Of a stretch of DNA of 64,000 bases, positions 1 through 9,554 are shown one piece after another (the stretch's first letter is position 1; every line of letters starts with the position of its first letter). The translations under genes and the position numbers were made by a program. A model generated the notes under the pieces. That model was not told where the DNA came from, did no database searches, and saw nothing but the letters and a program-made list of their open reading frames with translations. The stretch comes from an uncultured Paracoccaceae bacterium (GTDB lineage: Bacteria; Pseudomonadota; Alphaproteobacteria; Rhodobacterales; Rhodobacteraceae): NCBI GenBank assembly GCA_938005545.1, contig CALKXV010000009.1, forward strand, positions 62,001-126,000. The letters run 5' to 3'.

Positions 1-1587
1 GACGTTTCTAAAGCCGACGACGACGTCATGCGCACCATCCGCGGCAATGAAATCGGTATGATTTTCCAAGAGCCAATGACATCGCTCAACCCGGTGTTTA
101 CCGTTGGTCGCCAATTGACCGAAGGTCTGCGCGTTCACATGGGGTTGTCGAAAGACGCCGCCAACGAGCGCGCGCTAGAGCTGTTGCGTCAAGTGCGCAT
201 CCCCGAACCCGAACGCCGGATGACGCAGTATCCGCATGAATTGTCAGGCGGTATGCGCCAACGTGTGGTGATCGCGATTGCTTTGGCCTGCGAACCACGC
301 CTGCTGATCGCAGACGAACCGACAACCGCCCTAGATGTGACCATTCAGGCCGAAATTCTGGCCTTGATTGACCGTCTGAAACGCGAAACCGGCACGGCAG
401 TTTTGTTCATTACGCACGATATGGCAGTTGTCGCGCAAATGGCCGACCGCGTGGTCGTCATGTTCCGTGGCAACAAGGTAGAAGAAGGCACAGTCGAACA
501 AATCTTTGAAAACCCATCCCATGCCTACACCAAGTCGCTGCTGGCGGCGGTGCCGAAGCTGGGTGGTATGAAAGGCAAAGTGGCCCCTGAACCCATGCGG
601 CTGATGGGCGACGAAGGCGGTCGAAAATTCGACGTCGTGCCCGTCGAAGACAAAGTGCTGTTGGACGTGAAGAATTTGGTGACGCGCTTTCCCGTCAAAG
701 GCGGGTTCCTGCGTCGAACGGTGGCCAATGTTCACGCGGTCGAGGACGTGTCGTTTCAGGTGAAAGCTGGCCAAACACTTAGTCTTGTCGGCGAATCAGG
801 ATGCGGCAAGTCGTCGTGCGGGCGGTCTGTCTTGCGGCTGGTTGAACCGGTGTCGGGCGAAGTCTGGCTCGATGGCAAGAACATCATGGAGTTTGAGACC
901 GAAGAGTTGCGCCTTGCGCGCCGCGAAATGCAAATGGTTTTTCAAGACCCCTTCGCATCTTTGAACCCGCAGATGAAACTGGCCGATCAGGTTGCCGAGC
1001 CTTTGCTGAACTACGGGCTGGGCAATGCATCCGAACGCGCCGACCGCGTGGCTTCTTTGTTTGATCGGGTCGAACTACCCCGCAGCTTTCTGAACCGTTT
1101 CCCCCATGAACTTTCCGGCGGACAACGCCAGCGGATCGCAATTGCGCGCGCCTTGTCGCTGAACCCCAAACTGATCATCGCCGACGAAGCGGTCAGCGCC
1201 TTGGACGTTTCGGTTCAGGCGCAGGTCTTGAATCTGTTGATGGAGTTGCAGGCCGAATTAGGGATTTCTATGCTGTTTATCAGCCACGATATGGCCGTGG
1301 TTGAACGGGTCAGCCACAACGTTGGTGTCATGTACCTTGGCCGCATCGTGGAAATTGGCCCGCGTGCGGCGATCTTCGAAGACCCGCGTCACGCCTATAC
1401 GCGCGCGCTTTTGTCCGCTGTGCCTGTGGCCGATCCAAGACAGCGAAAAAGCGAAAAAGATTTGAAATTCAAACCTATTCCATCGCCGATCTTCCCGGTT
1501 GATCACGTGCCGGAGCCTTCGATCTATGACGAAGTGTCACCCGGACATTTCGTTTTGACCGGCGACTGGGGCGGTTTTAACGTATGA
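1..1587 (+). CDS. Peptide ABC transporter, fused double ATP-binding protein (5' partial)
   Basis: This is the ATPase of a dipeptide/oligopeptide or glutathione importer (Dpp/Opp/GsiA type), acting at the cytoplasmic face of the inner membrane. The frame is open from base 1, so the true start and the Walker A of the first nucleotide-binding domain lie outside the window. The first domain keeps its Q-loop ([11 protein letters not shown]), signature (LSGGMRQR) and Walker B ([12 protein letters not shown]). The second is complete: Walker [11 protein letters not shown]-loop [11 protein letters not shown], signature LSGGQRQR and [11 protein letters not shown]. Each is followed by the oligopeptide-type C-terminal extension. 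Two fused ATPases in one chain is the GsiA/YejF arrangement. The stop overlaps the next start (ATGA), so the deacetylase downstream is probably translated with it and may process an imported peptide or acyl-amino acid. The exact substrate cannot be told. Confidence 0.93.
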   Translation, partial: DVSKADDDVMRTIRGNEIGMIFQEPMTSLNPVFTVGRQLTEGLRVHMGLSKDAANERALELLRQVRIPEPERRMTQYPHELSGGMRQRVVIAIALACEPRLLIADEPTTALDVTIQAEILALIDRLKRETGTAVLFITHDMAVVAQMADRVVVMFRGNKVEEGTVEQIFENPSHAYTKSLLAAVPKLGGMKGKVAPEPMRLMGDEGGRKFDVVPVEDKVLLDVKNLVTRFPVKGGFLRRTVANVHAVEDVSFQVKAGQTLSLVGESGCGKSSCGRSVLRLVEPVSGEVWLDGKNIMEFETEELRLARREMQMVFQDPFASLNPQMKLADQVAEPLLNYGLGNASERADRVASLFDRVELPRSFLNRFPHELSGGQRQRIAIARALSLNPKLIIADEAVSALDVSVQAQVLNLLMELQAELGISMLFISHDMAVVERVSHNVGVMYLGRIVEIGPRAAIFEDPRHAYTRALLSAVPVADPRQRKSEKDLKFKPIPSPIFPVDHVPEPSIYDEVSPGHFVLTGDWGGFNV

Positions 1588-2753
1588 ACGACGCTCCAAA
1601 CCCGCGTATAATACTTGAAGCGCTGGTGAGTTTTCCGACAGTCAGCCGCGATTCCAATTTGCCGCTGATCGACTGGGTCGAAACATATCTGAATGAAATC
1701 GGTGTCACGGCGTACCGAATGCCAAAGGCAGGCGATCCTCGAAAGGCCGCGATCTTTTGCAGCGTTGGTCCGGACGCGCCGGGCGGCGTCGTGTTGTCAG
1801 GCCACACGGACGTTGTGCCGGTTGATGGTCAGGACTGGGCGACTGATCCTTGGGTTGTCACCGAAAAAGACGGCAAGCTCTACGGTCGTGGCACCTGCGA
1901 TATGAAAGGGTTCGATGCGCTGGCTTTGCATGCTTTGCAGCGGGCGCAGACGTCGAACCTGAAACGCCCGCTTCAGGTGGCCCTGTCGTTCGATGAAGAA
2001 ATTGGCTGCATGGGCGCACCGCCTCTGATCGAAGCCCTTGCGGCCGCCGGGTTGCCGAAGGCCGAAGCGGCGATCATTGGCGAACCATCGATGATGAAAT
2101 GCGTTACCGGTCACAAGGGCAGTTCAGGGTTTGATGTGCATATCAAGGGTTTTGAAGTTCATTCCTCGCTGATGCACGAAGGCGTCAATGCCATCATGGA
2201 AGCGGCGCGCCTGATCAATTGGGCCAATGACGCCAATACTCAAATCCGTGCGGAACCACCGGGCACTATGGGTCGGATTTTCACACCACCCTTTACCACC
2301 ATCCACGTGGGTACAATCAATGGCGGTACGGCGCATAACATCACAGCGGGCGATTGCAATTTTGGCATCGACTGGCGGTTTACGCCCGACGATGACACCA
2401 AATCGCGGATTGCAGAATTCGAACGTGTTGTGGCCGATGTCGACACCAAGATGAAGGCCGTCGCGCCCACATCGGGGGTCGAACTGCGCCCCTTTTTCGA
2501 TGTCCCCGGACTGAAACCAGAATCCGACGGCGCAGCAGAAGCCCTGACCCGAAGCATCACCGGCGATAACGGAACCCACGTCGTGAGCTATGGCACCGAA
2601 GCCGGTCATTTCCAGAACGCAGGGTATTCCGCCGTGGTTTGTGGCCCCGGCGACATTGCCCAAGCCCACCAAGCGGATGAATTCATTGACATTTCGCAAC
2701 TCCAGGCAGGCGAAGATTTTCTAAACAAAGTCATCGACCGACTTTGCGAATAG
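1584..2753 (+). CDS. argE: Acetylornithine deacetylase family peptidase (ArgE/M20)
   Basis: Zinc-dependent M20-family amidohydrolase of 389 residues, the usual ArgE length. It should remove an acyl group from an amino acid, classically N-acetylornithine to ornithine. Visible family motifs are [11 protein letters not shown] (metal histidine and Asp), GRGTCDMKG (bridging Asp), and the catalytic/metal pair DEEIGCMG, followed by a dimerisation insert and the late metal histidine near GTEAGHF. The start overlaps the stop of the peptide-transporter ATPase by four bases, which suggests translational coupling. In that setting the true substrate may be an imported N-acyl amino acid or peptide instead of the arginine-pathway intermediate, so the symbol is by family resemblance. 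Confidence 0.87.
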   Translation: MNDAPNPRIILEALVSFPTVSRDSNLPLIDWVETYLNEIGVTAYRMPKAGDPRKAAIFCSVGPDAPGGVVLSGHTDVVPVDGQDWATDPWVVTEKDGKLYGRGTCDMKGFDALALHALQRAQTSNLKRPLQVALSFDEEIGCMGAPPLIEALAAAGLPKAEAAIIGEPSMMKCVTGHKGSSGFDVHIKGFEVHSSLMHEGVNAIMEAARLINWANDANTQIRAEPPGTMGRIFTPPFTTIHVGTINGGTAHNITAGDCNFGIDWRFTPDDDTKSRIAEFERVVADVDTKMKAVAPTSGVELRPFFDVPGLKPESDGAAEALTRSITGDNGTHVVSYGTEAGHFQNAGYSAVVCGPGDIAQAHQADEFIDISQLQAGEDFLNKVIDRLCE

Positions 2754-2766
2754 CGTTTGCGTGCCG

Positions 2767-5169
2767 CTAGGTGAGCCCCGCCGCCGTCATCAACGATTGA
2801 GTTTCCGCCTGCAACATCCGCTCGCGCCCCTCACCATGGATGGGAATGCGGCTTGGCTCCAGAAACAGCGGCGCGGCCAAGGGTGTGACTTGGTCCAACA
2901 CCACATGATCAACCTGACCGGCTGTACGCTCCAGCATTTCCTCGATCCGGCCAAAATCCACCAGACCGCGCATCGCCTCTTCGCGGGTGATCGTCAGCAT
3001 AAGATGATCGGGATCATACTTGATCAAAGTGTCGTACAAAATGTCGGACGAAAAAGTCGCCTGTCGCCCGCTGCGTCGATCCCCACCATAGTTTCGTTCT
3101 AACATCATCGCGATGGTCGCGGTTGTTCGGAACGTCCGTTTCATCACGGCGTTGCCACCCATCCAACTTTGAAACGCCTCGCGCAATCGATCCGCTTCAA
3201 AAAACAAGGCCGGAGTCGGTACCTGATCCAAACCCCAAATCAAAACGGCATAATCCGACGCCACAAAACCTAGGGGAGCGAGACCAGCGCGTTCCATCTG
3301 TTGGGTGATCAAAAGGCCGAGCGTTTGCATCGCGTTGCGTCCTGCAAACCCGTAGATACAGGTGTTCTGGCGTCCATCATGGGGAAAGCTTTCAACCAGA
3401 ATACGCCCCGATTCGGGCAATTTGGAACGTTGCGCCTGCAAGCTTAGCCAGTCAGCTGTGTGCTTGGGCAGACCCGACCAATCCTCGCTGTGCAACAGCT
3501 TCAAAATCCGATGACTCAGCTGTGTCGACGTTGCAAATTTAGTGCCCGCGAAGGTGGCAATCTTGGGTGCCTTGTCGGCGCGGGGCGAAACCTCAACTGT
3601 CATTTCGCGCAAACCTTCGTACCGAACAATCCGGCCGCCAATCAGGAAGGTGTCGCCGGGTGTCAGAGTCGCTGCAAACCCTTCCTCGATTTCGCCCAAT
3701 GCCTTTCCACCACGACGATTGCGCATCCGTACTTTCAAAGTTTCCGTGTCTTGGATGGTGCCCAGATTGCGCCGGATCAAAGCAGCACTTCGCGGATCGC
3801 GTAGTTGCCACAACCCGTCGTCGCGCTGCATAAGCCGCTGCCAACGATCGTATGCGCGCAAAGCATAGCCGCCCGTGGCAACCAGATCGAGACAGGCATC
3901 AAAATCCGCGCGCGTCAATGTGGTGTAGGCGCCAGCGCTCCGCAGAACATCGAAAAGCGCGCTCGCACAAAACGGCCCACGACAGGCGTGGATCAAAATA
4001 TGTTGGCACATCACATCGCGGGGTCCGGGCCCTCGCGGATCACCATCCAAATCCGCTTCTCGTACCGCCTCCAGGGCCGCAACACATTCAATGACTTCAA
4101 ACCGGTTTGCAGGCACAACCAAAGCTTTCGACGGCGCGTTGTAACGGTGGTTCGCGCGACCAATCCTTTGAACCAGGCGCTTAACGTTCTTTGGCGCGCC
4201 AACCTGAATAATCAGATCAACGTCACCCCAATCGATGCCCAAATCCAGTGTGCCAGTGCAAACAATGGCCCGCAGTTCACCCGCGACCATCGCGGCTTCG
4301 ACCTTGTCGCGTTGCGCGCGCGCAAGCGATCCGTGGTGGATGCCAATTGGCAAATCATCCTCGTTTTGCAGCCAAAGCTGATGAAAGAAGATCTCGGCCT
4401 GAGCACGGGTATTGTGGAAGATCAGCGTGGTCTTATGGCGCTTCACCTCTTCAAGCACCTGTTTTATCGCGTATTTGCCGCCGCCACCTGACCACGGCGG
4501 CAGGGTGTCTGTGGTCAGCATTGCGATGTCAGGGGCCGGGCCCGGATCTGCTTGCAAAATGGGGCATGGGTCTAGGTGGCGGGCCAGAAAAGTCGCAATG
4601 CCATCCGGATCTTCGACCGTGGCCGAAAGCCCGACACGGCGAAGCCCGGGACACAGCGCCTGCAATTCCGCAACCGCCAGCATCAGCTGGTCACCGCGCT
4701 TAGATTCCGCAAGCGCGTGGATTTCATCGACGATCACCCGTTGCAGCCCGTCAAACACGCGCGGCGCATCTTCATAGCTAAGAAGAAGGGCGAGGCTTTC
4801 CGGCGTCGTAAGAAGGATATGAGGCGGATCAGCACGTTGGCGTTTCTTAATGCTGGCCGACGTGTCGCCTGTGCGGTCCTCGACACGGATGGGTAGGGTC
4901 AAATCCGCAATGGGCGTCGACAGATTTCGCTTGATGTCCGCGGCAAGCGCCTTCAGGGGCGAGACGTATATCGTGTGAAGACCGGCGTGCTCGCCCGAGG
5001 CAAGTTCCGCCAAAGTCGGCAGGAAACCCGCAAGCGTTTTGCCTCCACCGGTTGGTGCGATCAGCAAAAGCGAAGGTTCACCGGCGCGGTTTACCATGTC
5101 CTTCTGATGAGGATGCACCTGCCAACCGCGGGAGCGGAACCAGTCGTTGAAGCGAGACGGAAGCGCCAT
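2767..5169 (-). CDS. Ligase-associated DEXH-box helicase (Lhr-like)
   Basis: Superfamily 2 helicase of 800 residues, the size of the 'ligase-associated DNA damage response' subgroup of Lhr. Seen in order: Walker A APTGGGKT near residue 40, motif II VDEIHAL (DEIH box), motif III region GLSATVEDPDG, a second RecA domain with HHGSLARAQR and TGTLDLGIDWG, and motif VI QRIGRANHR, then the winged-helix and Lhr-core C-terminal region. In this family the gene usually sits with an ATP-dependent DNA ligase, a beta-CASP exonuclease and the phosphoesterase PdeM. None of these partners is adjacent here; the upstream side holds an inverted-repeat element instead. It converges on argE. Role in DNA repair is by family inference. 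Confidence 0.9.
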   Translation of the reverse strand: MALPSRFNDWFRSRGWQVHPHQKDMVNRAGEPSLLLIAPTGGGKTLAGFLPTLAELASGEHAGLHTIYVSPLKALAADIKRNLSTPIADLTLPIRVEDRTGDTSASIKKRQRADPPHILLTTPESLALLLSYEDAPRVFDGLQRVIVDEIHALAESKRGDQLMLAVAELQALCPGLRRVGLSATVEDPDGIATFLARHLDPCPILQADPGPAPDIAMLTTDTLPPWSGGGGKYAIKQVLEEVKRHKTTLIFHNTRAQAEIFFHQLWLQNEDDLPIGIHHGSLARAQRDKVEAAMVAGELRAIVCTGTLDLGIDWGDVDLIIQVGAPKNVKRLVQRIGRANHRYNAPSKALVVPANRFEVIECVAALEAVREADLDGDPRGPGPRDVMCQHILIHACRGPFCASALFDVLRSAGAYTTLTRADFDACLDLVATGGYALRAYDRWQRLMQRDDGLWQLRDPRSAALIRRNLGTIQDTETLKVRMRNRRGGKALGEIEEGFAATLTPGDTFLIGGRIVRYEGLREMTVEVSPRADKAPKIATFAGTKFATSTQLSHRILKLLHSEDWSGLPKHTADWLSLQAQRSKLPESGRILVESFPHDGRQNTCIYGFAGRNAMQTLGLLITQQMERAGLAPLGFVASDYAVLIWGLDQVPTPALFFEADRLREAFQSWMGGNAVMKRTFRTTATIAMMLERNYGGDRRSGRQATFSSDILYDTLIKYDPDHLMLTITREEAMRGLVDFGRIEEMLERTAGQVDHVVLDQVTPLAAPLFLEPSRIPIHGEGRERMLQAETQSLMTAAGLT

Positions 5170-5721
5170 GGAGATGACCTAGCGTGTCTGCCGCAGCGCG
5201 GAAAGGTTGGTTAACGCGGATGTTGTTGAAAAAGTCCGGTTGAGATCTGTCAGTCAAAAATTCCAGAACTGTCGTCTCTTTATGGCAAAATTCTAATGAT
5301 GGTGGCACGCGACAATGGCAATCTCCAATAAGGTTGCCCTTTGAAGCATGGCTACCGACTTTTTCAACACCGTCCAGAGCGAGCGTAGGATGGGCGTTGC
5401 GTGCAATGGCGAGAATAGTAAGCGCCATTTTTGAAGGCAATGGAGCGACACCGTCTACGTCAATGTCGCGCCGGTATGGCGTCGGCTTTTAGGGCGATAC
5501 GGGAGGCAGGGCGTAACTAATATACCGGCGTGCGTTAAGGAGTATTAATTTACCGTTAACCCGTTTTGAGGGGCTGGCCTCTCACCCAATACGAATTTGG
5601 CTCAATTGCTCAACAACTGCCAAACGCGAGCGCATATCTCACAGCATCGCCCTCCGACGACCGGTTTTTCGCCACATTCACGCGCAAAACTTCCGGGAAT
5701 ACAGATTCTGAGGGGGGACTC
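5170..5721. other. Intergenic region of about 550 bases with inverted repeats
   Basis: No convincing gene is seen between the helicase start and the orphan gene at 5722. The left part holds a MITE-like inverted-repeat element (5224-5369). Further right, CGCCGGTAT at 5469-5477 is inverted as ATACCGGCG at 5522-5530 (9 of 9 bases). An open frame on the minus strand across 5078-5440 runs through the element and into the helicase gene; its sequence looks like element-derived filler. Confidence 0.5.
5224..5369. mobile_element. MITE-like element or insertion-sequence remnant
   Basis: Terminal inverted repeats are visible: TGTTGAAAAAGTCCGGT at 5224-5240 and its complement ACCGACTTTTTCAACA at 5354-5369, differing by one inserted C. 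They bound about 146 bases with no transposase gene. No clear target-site duplication was found. Short non-coding elements with transposase-type ends are usually mobilised in trans. It lies just upstream of the helicase start, where it could have displaced the normal neighbours. Which IS family the ends belong to was not determined. Confidence 0.45.
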
Positions 5722-6309
5722 ATGTTTTTTCGCGACCTAAAGAAAAAGCCAGGCCAAACGATGAAAATCGTACTTGCTGACGTTCACCTGCCTGTAAAAA
5801 TGGGACACCGCGACGCGGAGAAAGTCTTTGGCGCGCCACTTGATGCCCAGTTGAACGCAATTGGTCTGGGGTCTGTTCTGGGCTGTGAAACCCGCAAACG
5901 GCCATCCGGCACGGCAATCGGCGTCGATATTGCCCTTGGCCTGAAAGATGGAAGCGAAACAACCCGCCAGGTCGTTGCCAATCTGCTCGAAGTCCTGTCA
6001 GCGCCTTGCGGGTCTTCAATCCGTCTGTCGGACCGGGTGGGCGACCCTCTTCTTTTCGGCGTAACAGAAGGGTTGGAAGTCGCAATCAGCGCACCACAAA
6101 CCGACAGCCCGGATGCGCGCCGCGAATTGGCGCACACGTGCACGGGCGCGCTAAAAGACACAGGCGTCAGCCGTGGCTGGGATCGATTGCAGGACCAAAC
6201 GGTGTTCTATTTCTACGGCGAAAGCTACGCCGACATGCGGGATCGACTGACCCGCGTATTGAAAGCCAGCACTGAATTTGGCGACGCAACGATCCGACGT
6301 CTGGCTTAA
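5722..6309 (+). CDS. Uncharacterised protein, 195 residues
   Basis: Not recognised. The frame is open from 5566, but the ATG at 5722 has a strong ribosome-binding site (GAGGGGGG, about 5 bases upstream), so I place the start there. The protein is soluble, has no signal peptide or membrane segment, and begins MFFRDLKKKPGQTMKIVLAD. Its middle is an alpha/beta-looking stretch (SGTAIGVDIALGLKDGSE) and the C-terminus is charged (SYADMRDRLTRVLKASTEFG). It stands alone, 129 bases before fumC on the same strand. Length and codon use look normal for a real gene. No catalytic motif can be named. Confidence 0.75.
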   Translation: MFFRDLKKKPGQTMKIVLADVHLPVKMGHRDAEKVFGAPLDAQLNAIGLGSVLGCETRKRPSGTAIGVDIALGLKDGSETTRQVVANLLEVLSAPCGSSIRLSDRVGDPLLFGVTEGLEVAISAPQTDSPDARRELAHTCTGALKDTGVSRGWDRLQDQTVFYFYGESYADMRDRLTRVLKASTEFGDATIRRLA

Positions 6310-6438
6310 GCGACCAAAAACTCTCTGAATAATTCGAAAGTTGTACGCTTTATCACGCGGACAACTCTGCGCGTGCGGATTTACTCGCACTGTCACAGCG
6401 GCTAAACCTCGCCTAAGCCCGGCAACGAAGGACGCCCC

Positions 6439-7833
6439 ATGACCGAGACCCGCACCGAAACCGACAGCTTTGGCCCACTCGAAGTCCCAACAGACCGCTA
6501 TTGGGGCGCGCAAACGCAACGCAGCCTAAAGAATTTCCCCATCGGTTGGGAAAAACAGCCCGTCGCCATCGTCCGCGCTTTGGGTGTGATCAAACAAGCC
6601 TGCGCCGAAGCGAACAAGGCTTCCGGGAAGATCTCGGGTGATCTGGCCGATGCAATGATTGCAGCGGCAAATGAGGTCGTGACCGGAAAGCTTGATGACC
6701 ATTTCCCGCTGGTGGTCTGGCAAACCGGGTCCGGCACCCAGTCGAACATGAACGCCAACGAAGTGATCTCGAACCGCGCGATTGAAATGCTGGGCGGAGT
6801 GATCGGATCTAAGGAACCCGTCCACCCCAACGATCACTGCAATATGGGCCAATCCTCCAACGACACATTTCCGACAGCCATGCACGTGGCAACCGCCATG
6901 ACCACGCGTGACGTCTTGCTTCCGGGTTTGACGAAGCTCCACACAACTCTTGTCGCCAAGGTCGCCGAATTCGACGGTATTATCAAAATCGGTCGCACCC
7001 ACACCATGGACGCCACGCCATTGACATTGGCTCAGGAATTTTCGGGTTACGCCCACCAGGTCGCGAAATCCATCGAACGGGTGGAAGCTTCGCTGGCCGA
7101 TATCTATGAGTTGGCCCAAGGCGGCACCGCGGTTGGCACGGGCCTAAACACCAGTCCGGGCTGGAGCGAAGACGTTGCCGCCAATATGGCGACGATCACC
7201 GGCCTGCCTTTTGTTACCGCGCCCAACAAATTCGAAGCACTTGCCGCCCATGACGCGATGGTTGCCATGTCAGGTGCGTTGAAAACCACCGCTGCCTCGC
7301 TGTTCAAAATCGCCAATGACATCCGTCTATTGGGTTCTGGGCCGCGCTGCGGTTTGTACGAATTGCTTTTGCCGGAAAACGAACCCGGCTCGTCGATCAT
7401 GCCCGGCAAAGTCAATCCGACCCAATGCGAAGCCATGACCCAAGTCGCCGCTCATGTCATTGGCAACGATGCAGCGGTTGGTTTTGCAGGTTCACAGGGC
7501 CATTTCGAACTCAACGTCTACAAACCAATGATCGCCTATAACGTCCTGCAATCCATGCAGCTTTTGGGCGATGCCGCGTCGGCTTTTAACGATAATTGCG
7601 TCGCGGGCATCAAGGCCAATGAAAGCCGGATCGATCAGTTGATGCGCGAAAGTTTGATGCTGGTCACGGCACTTGCGCCAACCATCGGTTACGACAATGC
7701 CACGACCGTCGCAAAGACGGCGCACAAGAACGGCACAACCTTGAAAGAGGAAGCCATCGCCCTTGGCTTCGTCGACGCCGAAACCTTCGACAAGGTCGTG
7801 CGCCCCGAACAAATGATCGGTCCCAAGGCTTGA
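6439..7833 (+). CDS. fumC: Class II fumarate hydratase
   Basis: Iron-independent fumarase of the TCA cycle, interconverting fumarate and L-malate in the cytoplasm. It has 464 residues, the normal class II length. It carries the superfamily signature [13 protein letters not shown] around residue 320, with the mobile-loop catalytic serine, plus the substrate-site segments [12 protein letters not shown] and [17 protein letters not shown]. Class I enzymes would show cysteines for an iron-sulfur cluster, which are absent. The stop codon is overlapped by a TTG-started small gene, so two downstream ORFs are probably coupled to it. Confidence 0.97.
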   Translation: MTETRTETDSFGPLEVPTDRYWGAQTQRSLKNFPIGWEKQPVAIVRALGVIKQACAEANKASGKISGDLADAMIAAANEVVTGKLDDHFPLVVWQTGSGTQSNMNANEVISNRAIEMLGGVIGSKEPVHPNDHCNMGQSSNDTFPTAMHVATAMTTRDVLLPGLTKLHTTLVAKVAEFDGIIKIGRTHTMDATPLTLAQEFSGYAHQVAKSIERVEASLADIYELAQGGTAVGTGLNTSPGWSEDVAANMATITGLPFVTAPNKFEALAAHDAMVAMSGALKTTAASLFKIANDIRLLGSGPRCGLYELLLPENEPGSSIMPGKVNPTQCEAMTQVAAHVIGNDAAVGFAGSQGHFELNVYKPMIAYNVLQSMQLLGDAASAFNDNCVAGIKANESRIDQLMRESLMLVTALAPTIGYDNATTVAKTAHKNGTTLKEEAIALGFVDAETFDKVVRPEQMIGPKA

Positions 7834-8003
7834 AGCCGATCAACCTGAACAAAGCGCGCAAGGCCCGCGAACGTGCCGAAAGCCGCGCGCAGGCTGATCA
7901 AAACGCGGTTTCCTTTGGGCGCAGCAAGGCCGAGAAAGCCGCTGATATAGTGGAAACGGCCAAGACAAAGCGCACTCTCGACAGTGCCAAGCGCGATCCT
8001 TAA
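7830..8003 (+). CDS. Small DUF4169-type protein, TTG start
   Basis: A 57-residue basic protein too short for a routine ORF call: it begins [16 protein letters not shown] after the initiator and ends [13 protein letters not shown]. The pattern (I/V)NLN-(K/R)xRK, then FGR(S/T)KAEK, and a late TLD segment is what I recall of DUF4169. There is no in-frame ATG; the TTG at 7830 overlaps the fumC stop (TTGA), so initiation would depend on fumC translation. Its own stop overlaps the next start (TAATG). It is predicted to be helical and strongly charged. Function is unknown in the family. Confidence 0.75.
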   Translation: MKPINLNKARKARERAESRAQADQNAVSFGRSKAEKAADIVETAKTKRTLDSAKRDP

Positions 8004-8218
8004 TGGGTCGCCCGGTCAAACGTTCGCTGACCTTGCACCGGCACCGCACAAGCGTGACGCTGGAAGACGAATTCTGGCAGGCCTTCCGTGACATCGCGGC
8101 TAAAGAAGGTCGGGCCTTGAACGATCTGGCCAGCGAAATCGATGCTGCGAGGGGGCTGGATACTGGGCTTGCTTCGGCGATCCGGCTCTATGTTCTGGCC
8201 CATTATCAAGATCGGTAA
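8003..8218 (+). CDS. Ribbon-helix-helix domain protein (RHH_4)
   Basis: A 71-residue protein matching the short alphaproteobacterial ribbon-helix-helix family: beta strand HRTSVTLEDEFWQAFRDIA, helix KEGRALNDLASEIDAARG and a closing helix ASAIRLYVLAHY. RHH proteins usually bind DNA as dimers through the strand, where RTSV would face the groove. It is coupled to the DUF4169 gene by a TAATG overlap and converges with the P450 gene 13 bases later. The fumC-DUF4169-RHH order suggests one transcript. Its target is unknown. Confidence 0.82.
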   Translation: MGRPVKRSLTLHRHRTSVTLEDEFWQAFRDIAAKEGRALNDLASEIDAARGLDTGLASAIRLYVLAHYQDR

Positions 8219-8231
8219 TCCAAAAACGTAG

Positions 8232-9554
8232 TTATCGCGGTTCCGCCACCAGCTGAATTCCATCGCGCGACCGTACGGTCAGATGTGCCACCGGGACGGG
8301 CGTATCCACTGCGTGAAATCTGTACTTCGTCATCAAGCTGGCCAGCAAAATCGCGGCCTCGGCCATGGCAAATCCAGCGCCCGGACAGACGCGTGGTCCG
8401 GTTGAGAACGGCAACCAGGCCTCGCGGGGTGCAGGATTTCCATTTTCCCAACGGGAAGGGTCGAACTCATCGGGGTTTTCCCAATGATCTTCGTGTCGAC
8501 CCAGATGCCAGGGCGACACGACAATCTGCGCGCCCCGGCGAACTTTGCGATTGCGAAATATCGTTGTTTTGGCCGCTTGGCGCACGAACATCGGAACCGG
8601 TGGGTAAAGCCGCAATGTCTCGCGCAAAACATTCCGCGTCACCAGCATTTTCGACAGTTGCGAAAATTCTGGCGCTTTGACGAAGGCTTTCGCTTCTTCG
8701 GCAACTTGGTCGCCCCACTCAGGGTCAGCAGCCAAACACCAAAGCGCCCACCCAAGAAGCGCAGCGCTGGTTTCGTGACCCGCCAGAAAAAAGATCGCCG
8801 CCTGATCGGTCATACTTTCTTTGGAAAAACCAATCCGTGTCTCGGGATCTGTGCTGTTCATGATTCTGGTCACCAAGTCATCGGGTGCCTGACCCGCATG
8901 GATCAAAGTCTGTCGTTCGACCACGAGCCCCTTAATCAATGCGCGCAGATCAGCCGCGGCGGTACGCGCAGCTTTCCGATGCCGAACGGGAAGCCATGGC
9001 AAAAGCCCCGCCAATGTCGCCACGGGTTGTGCACGCTGGAAGGCTTTGAACGCAGAATAGGTTTTCTGCGCCACCTGATCGTCAATCGGAATAGAAAAAA
9101 GTGTGCGGAAGATCACGTCTGCCGTGGCGTGGCTTGCAAGGCTTTCAACGTCGATCTCGCCGGGTTGAATGCGTGCTGTTGCCGCCTGAGCCGCGTCCCA
9201 CATCGCGGCAAAACTGTCTTTGGTCCGGCCACCTTCAAACGCAGGATCAATGGTGCGGCGCTGTCGTTCCCATTCGGCCCCGTTTGTGACGAAGATCGAC
9301 CGGCCCAAAAGCGGCTTCAGCCCACGGGTTACTCGATCAGACTTTGGGAAATCTACTGCGTCTTCAGATAAAACGCGCCGCACCAAGGACAAATCGTTCA
9401 CAAGAAAGGATCGAAAGAAGGGTGTTCGGAATTCGGCCATCTTGGCGCGATAAAGCCGTTCGGGTTGTGCCGACAAAATATCTTGGCGAAACAATTGCCA
9501 ATACCGCCAAAGCGACACCCGCCCCTGTCGTGCCTCCGGCTTTGGCGGTTTCAT
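8232..9554 (-). CDS. Cytochrome P450
   Basis: Heme monooxygenase of 440 residues. Visible are the I-helix oxygen-binding motif AGHETSAALLGW, the K-helix ExxR in RETLRLYPPVP, and the heme-thiolate loop FSTGPRVCPGAGFAMAEA with its cysteine ligand. The frame extends further upstream, but the ATG at 9554 overlaps the stop of the preceding hydrolase-like gene (ATGA) and gives a normal N-terminus (MKPPKPEARQGRVS), so I choose it. No membrane anchor or fused reductase is present, so it needs separate electron donors, none of which is adjacent. The substrate is unknown; the YPPVP region and class resemble bacterial P450s acting on fatty acids or terpenes, but this is a guess. Confidence 0.92.
   Translation of the reverse strand: MKPPKPEARQGRVSLWRYWQLFRQDILSAQPERLYRAKMAEFRTPFFRSFLVNDLSLVRRVLSEDAVDFPKSDRVTRGLKPLLGRSIFVTNGAEWERQRRTIDPAFEGGRTKDSFAAMWDAAQAATARIQPGEIDVESLASHATADVIFRTLFSIPIDDQVAQKTYSAFKAFQRAQPVATLAGLLPWLPVRHRKAARTAAADLRALIKGLVVERQTLIHAGQAPDDLVTRIMNSTDPETRIGFSKESMTDQAAIFFLAGHETSAALLGWALWCLAADPEWGDQVAEEAKAFVKAPEFSQLSKMLVTRNVLRETLRLYPPVPMFVRQAAKTTIFRNRKVRRGAQIVVSPWHLGRHEDHWENPDEFDPSRWENGNPAPREAWLPFSTGPRVCPGAGFAMAEAAILLASLMTKYRFHAVDTPVPVAHLTVRSRDGIQLVAEPR

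Noticed and set aside
3805-4491. 228-codon plus-strand frame over the helicase gene
   Set aside because: It lies fully antisense to the well-supported helicase and has no family-like sequence or start site.
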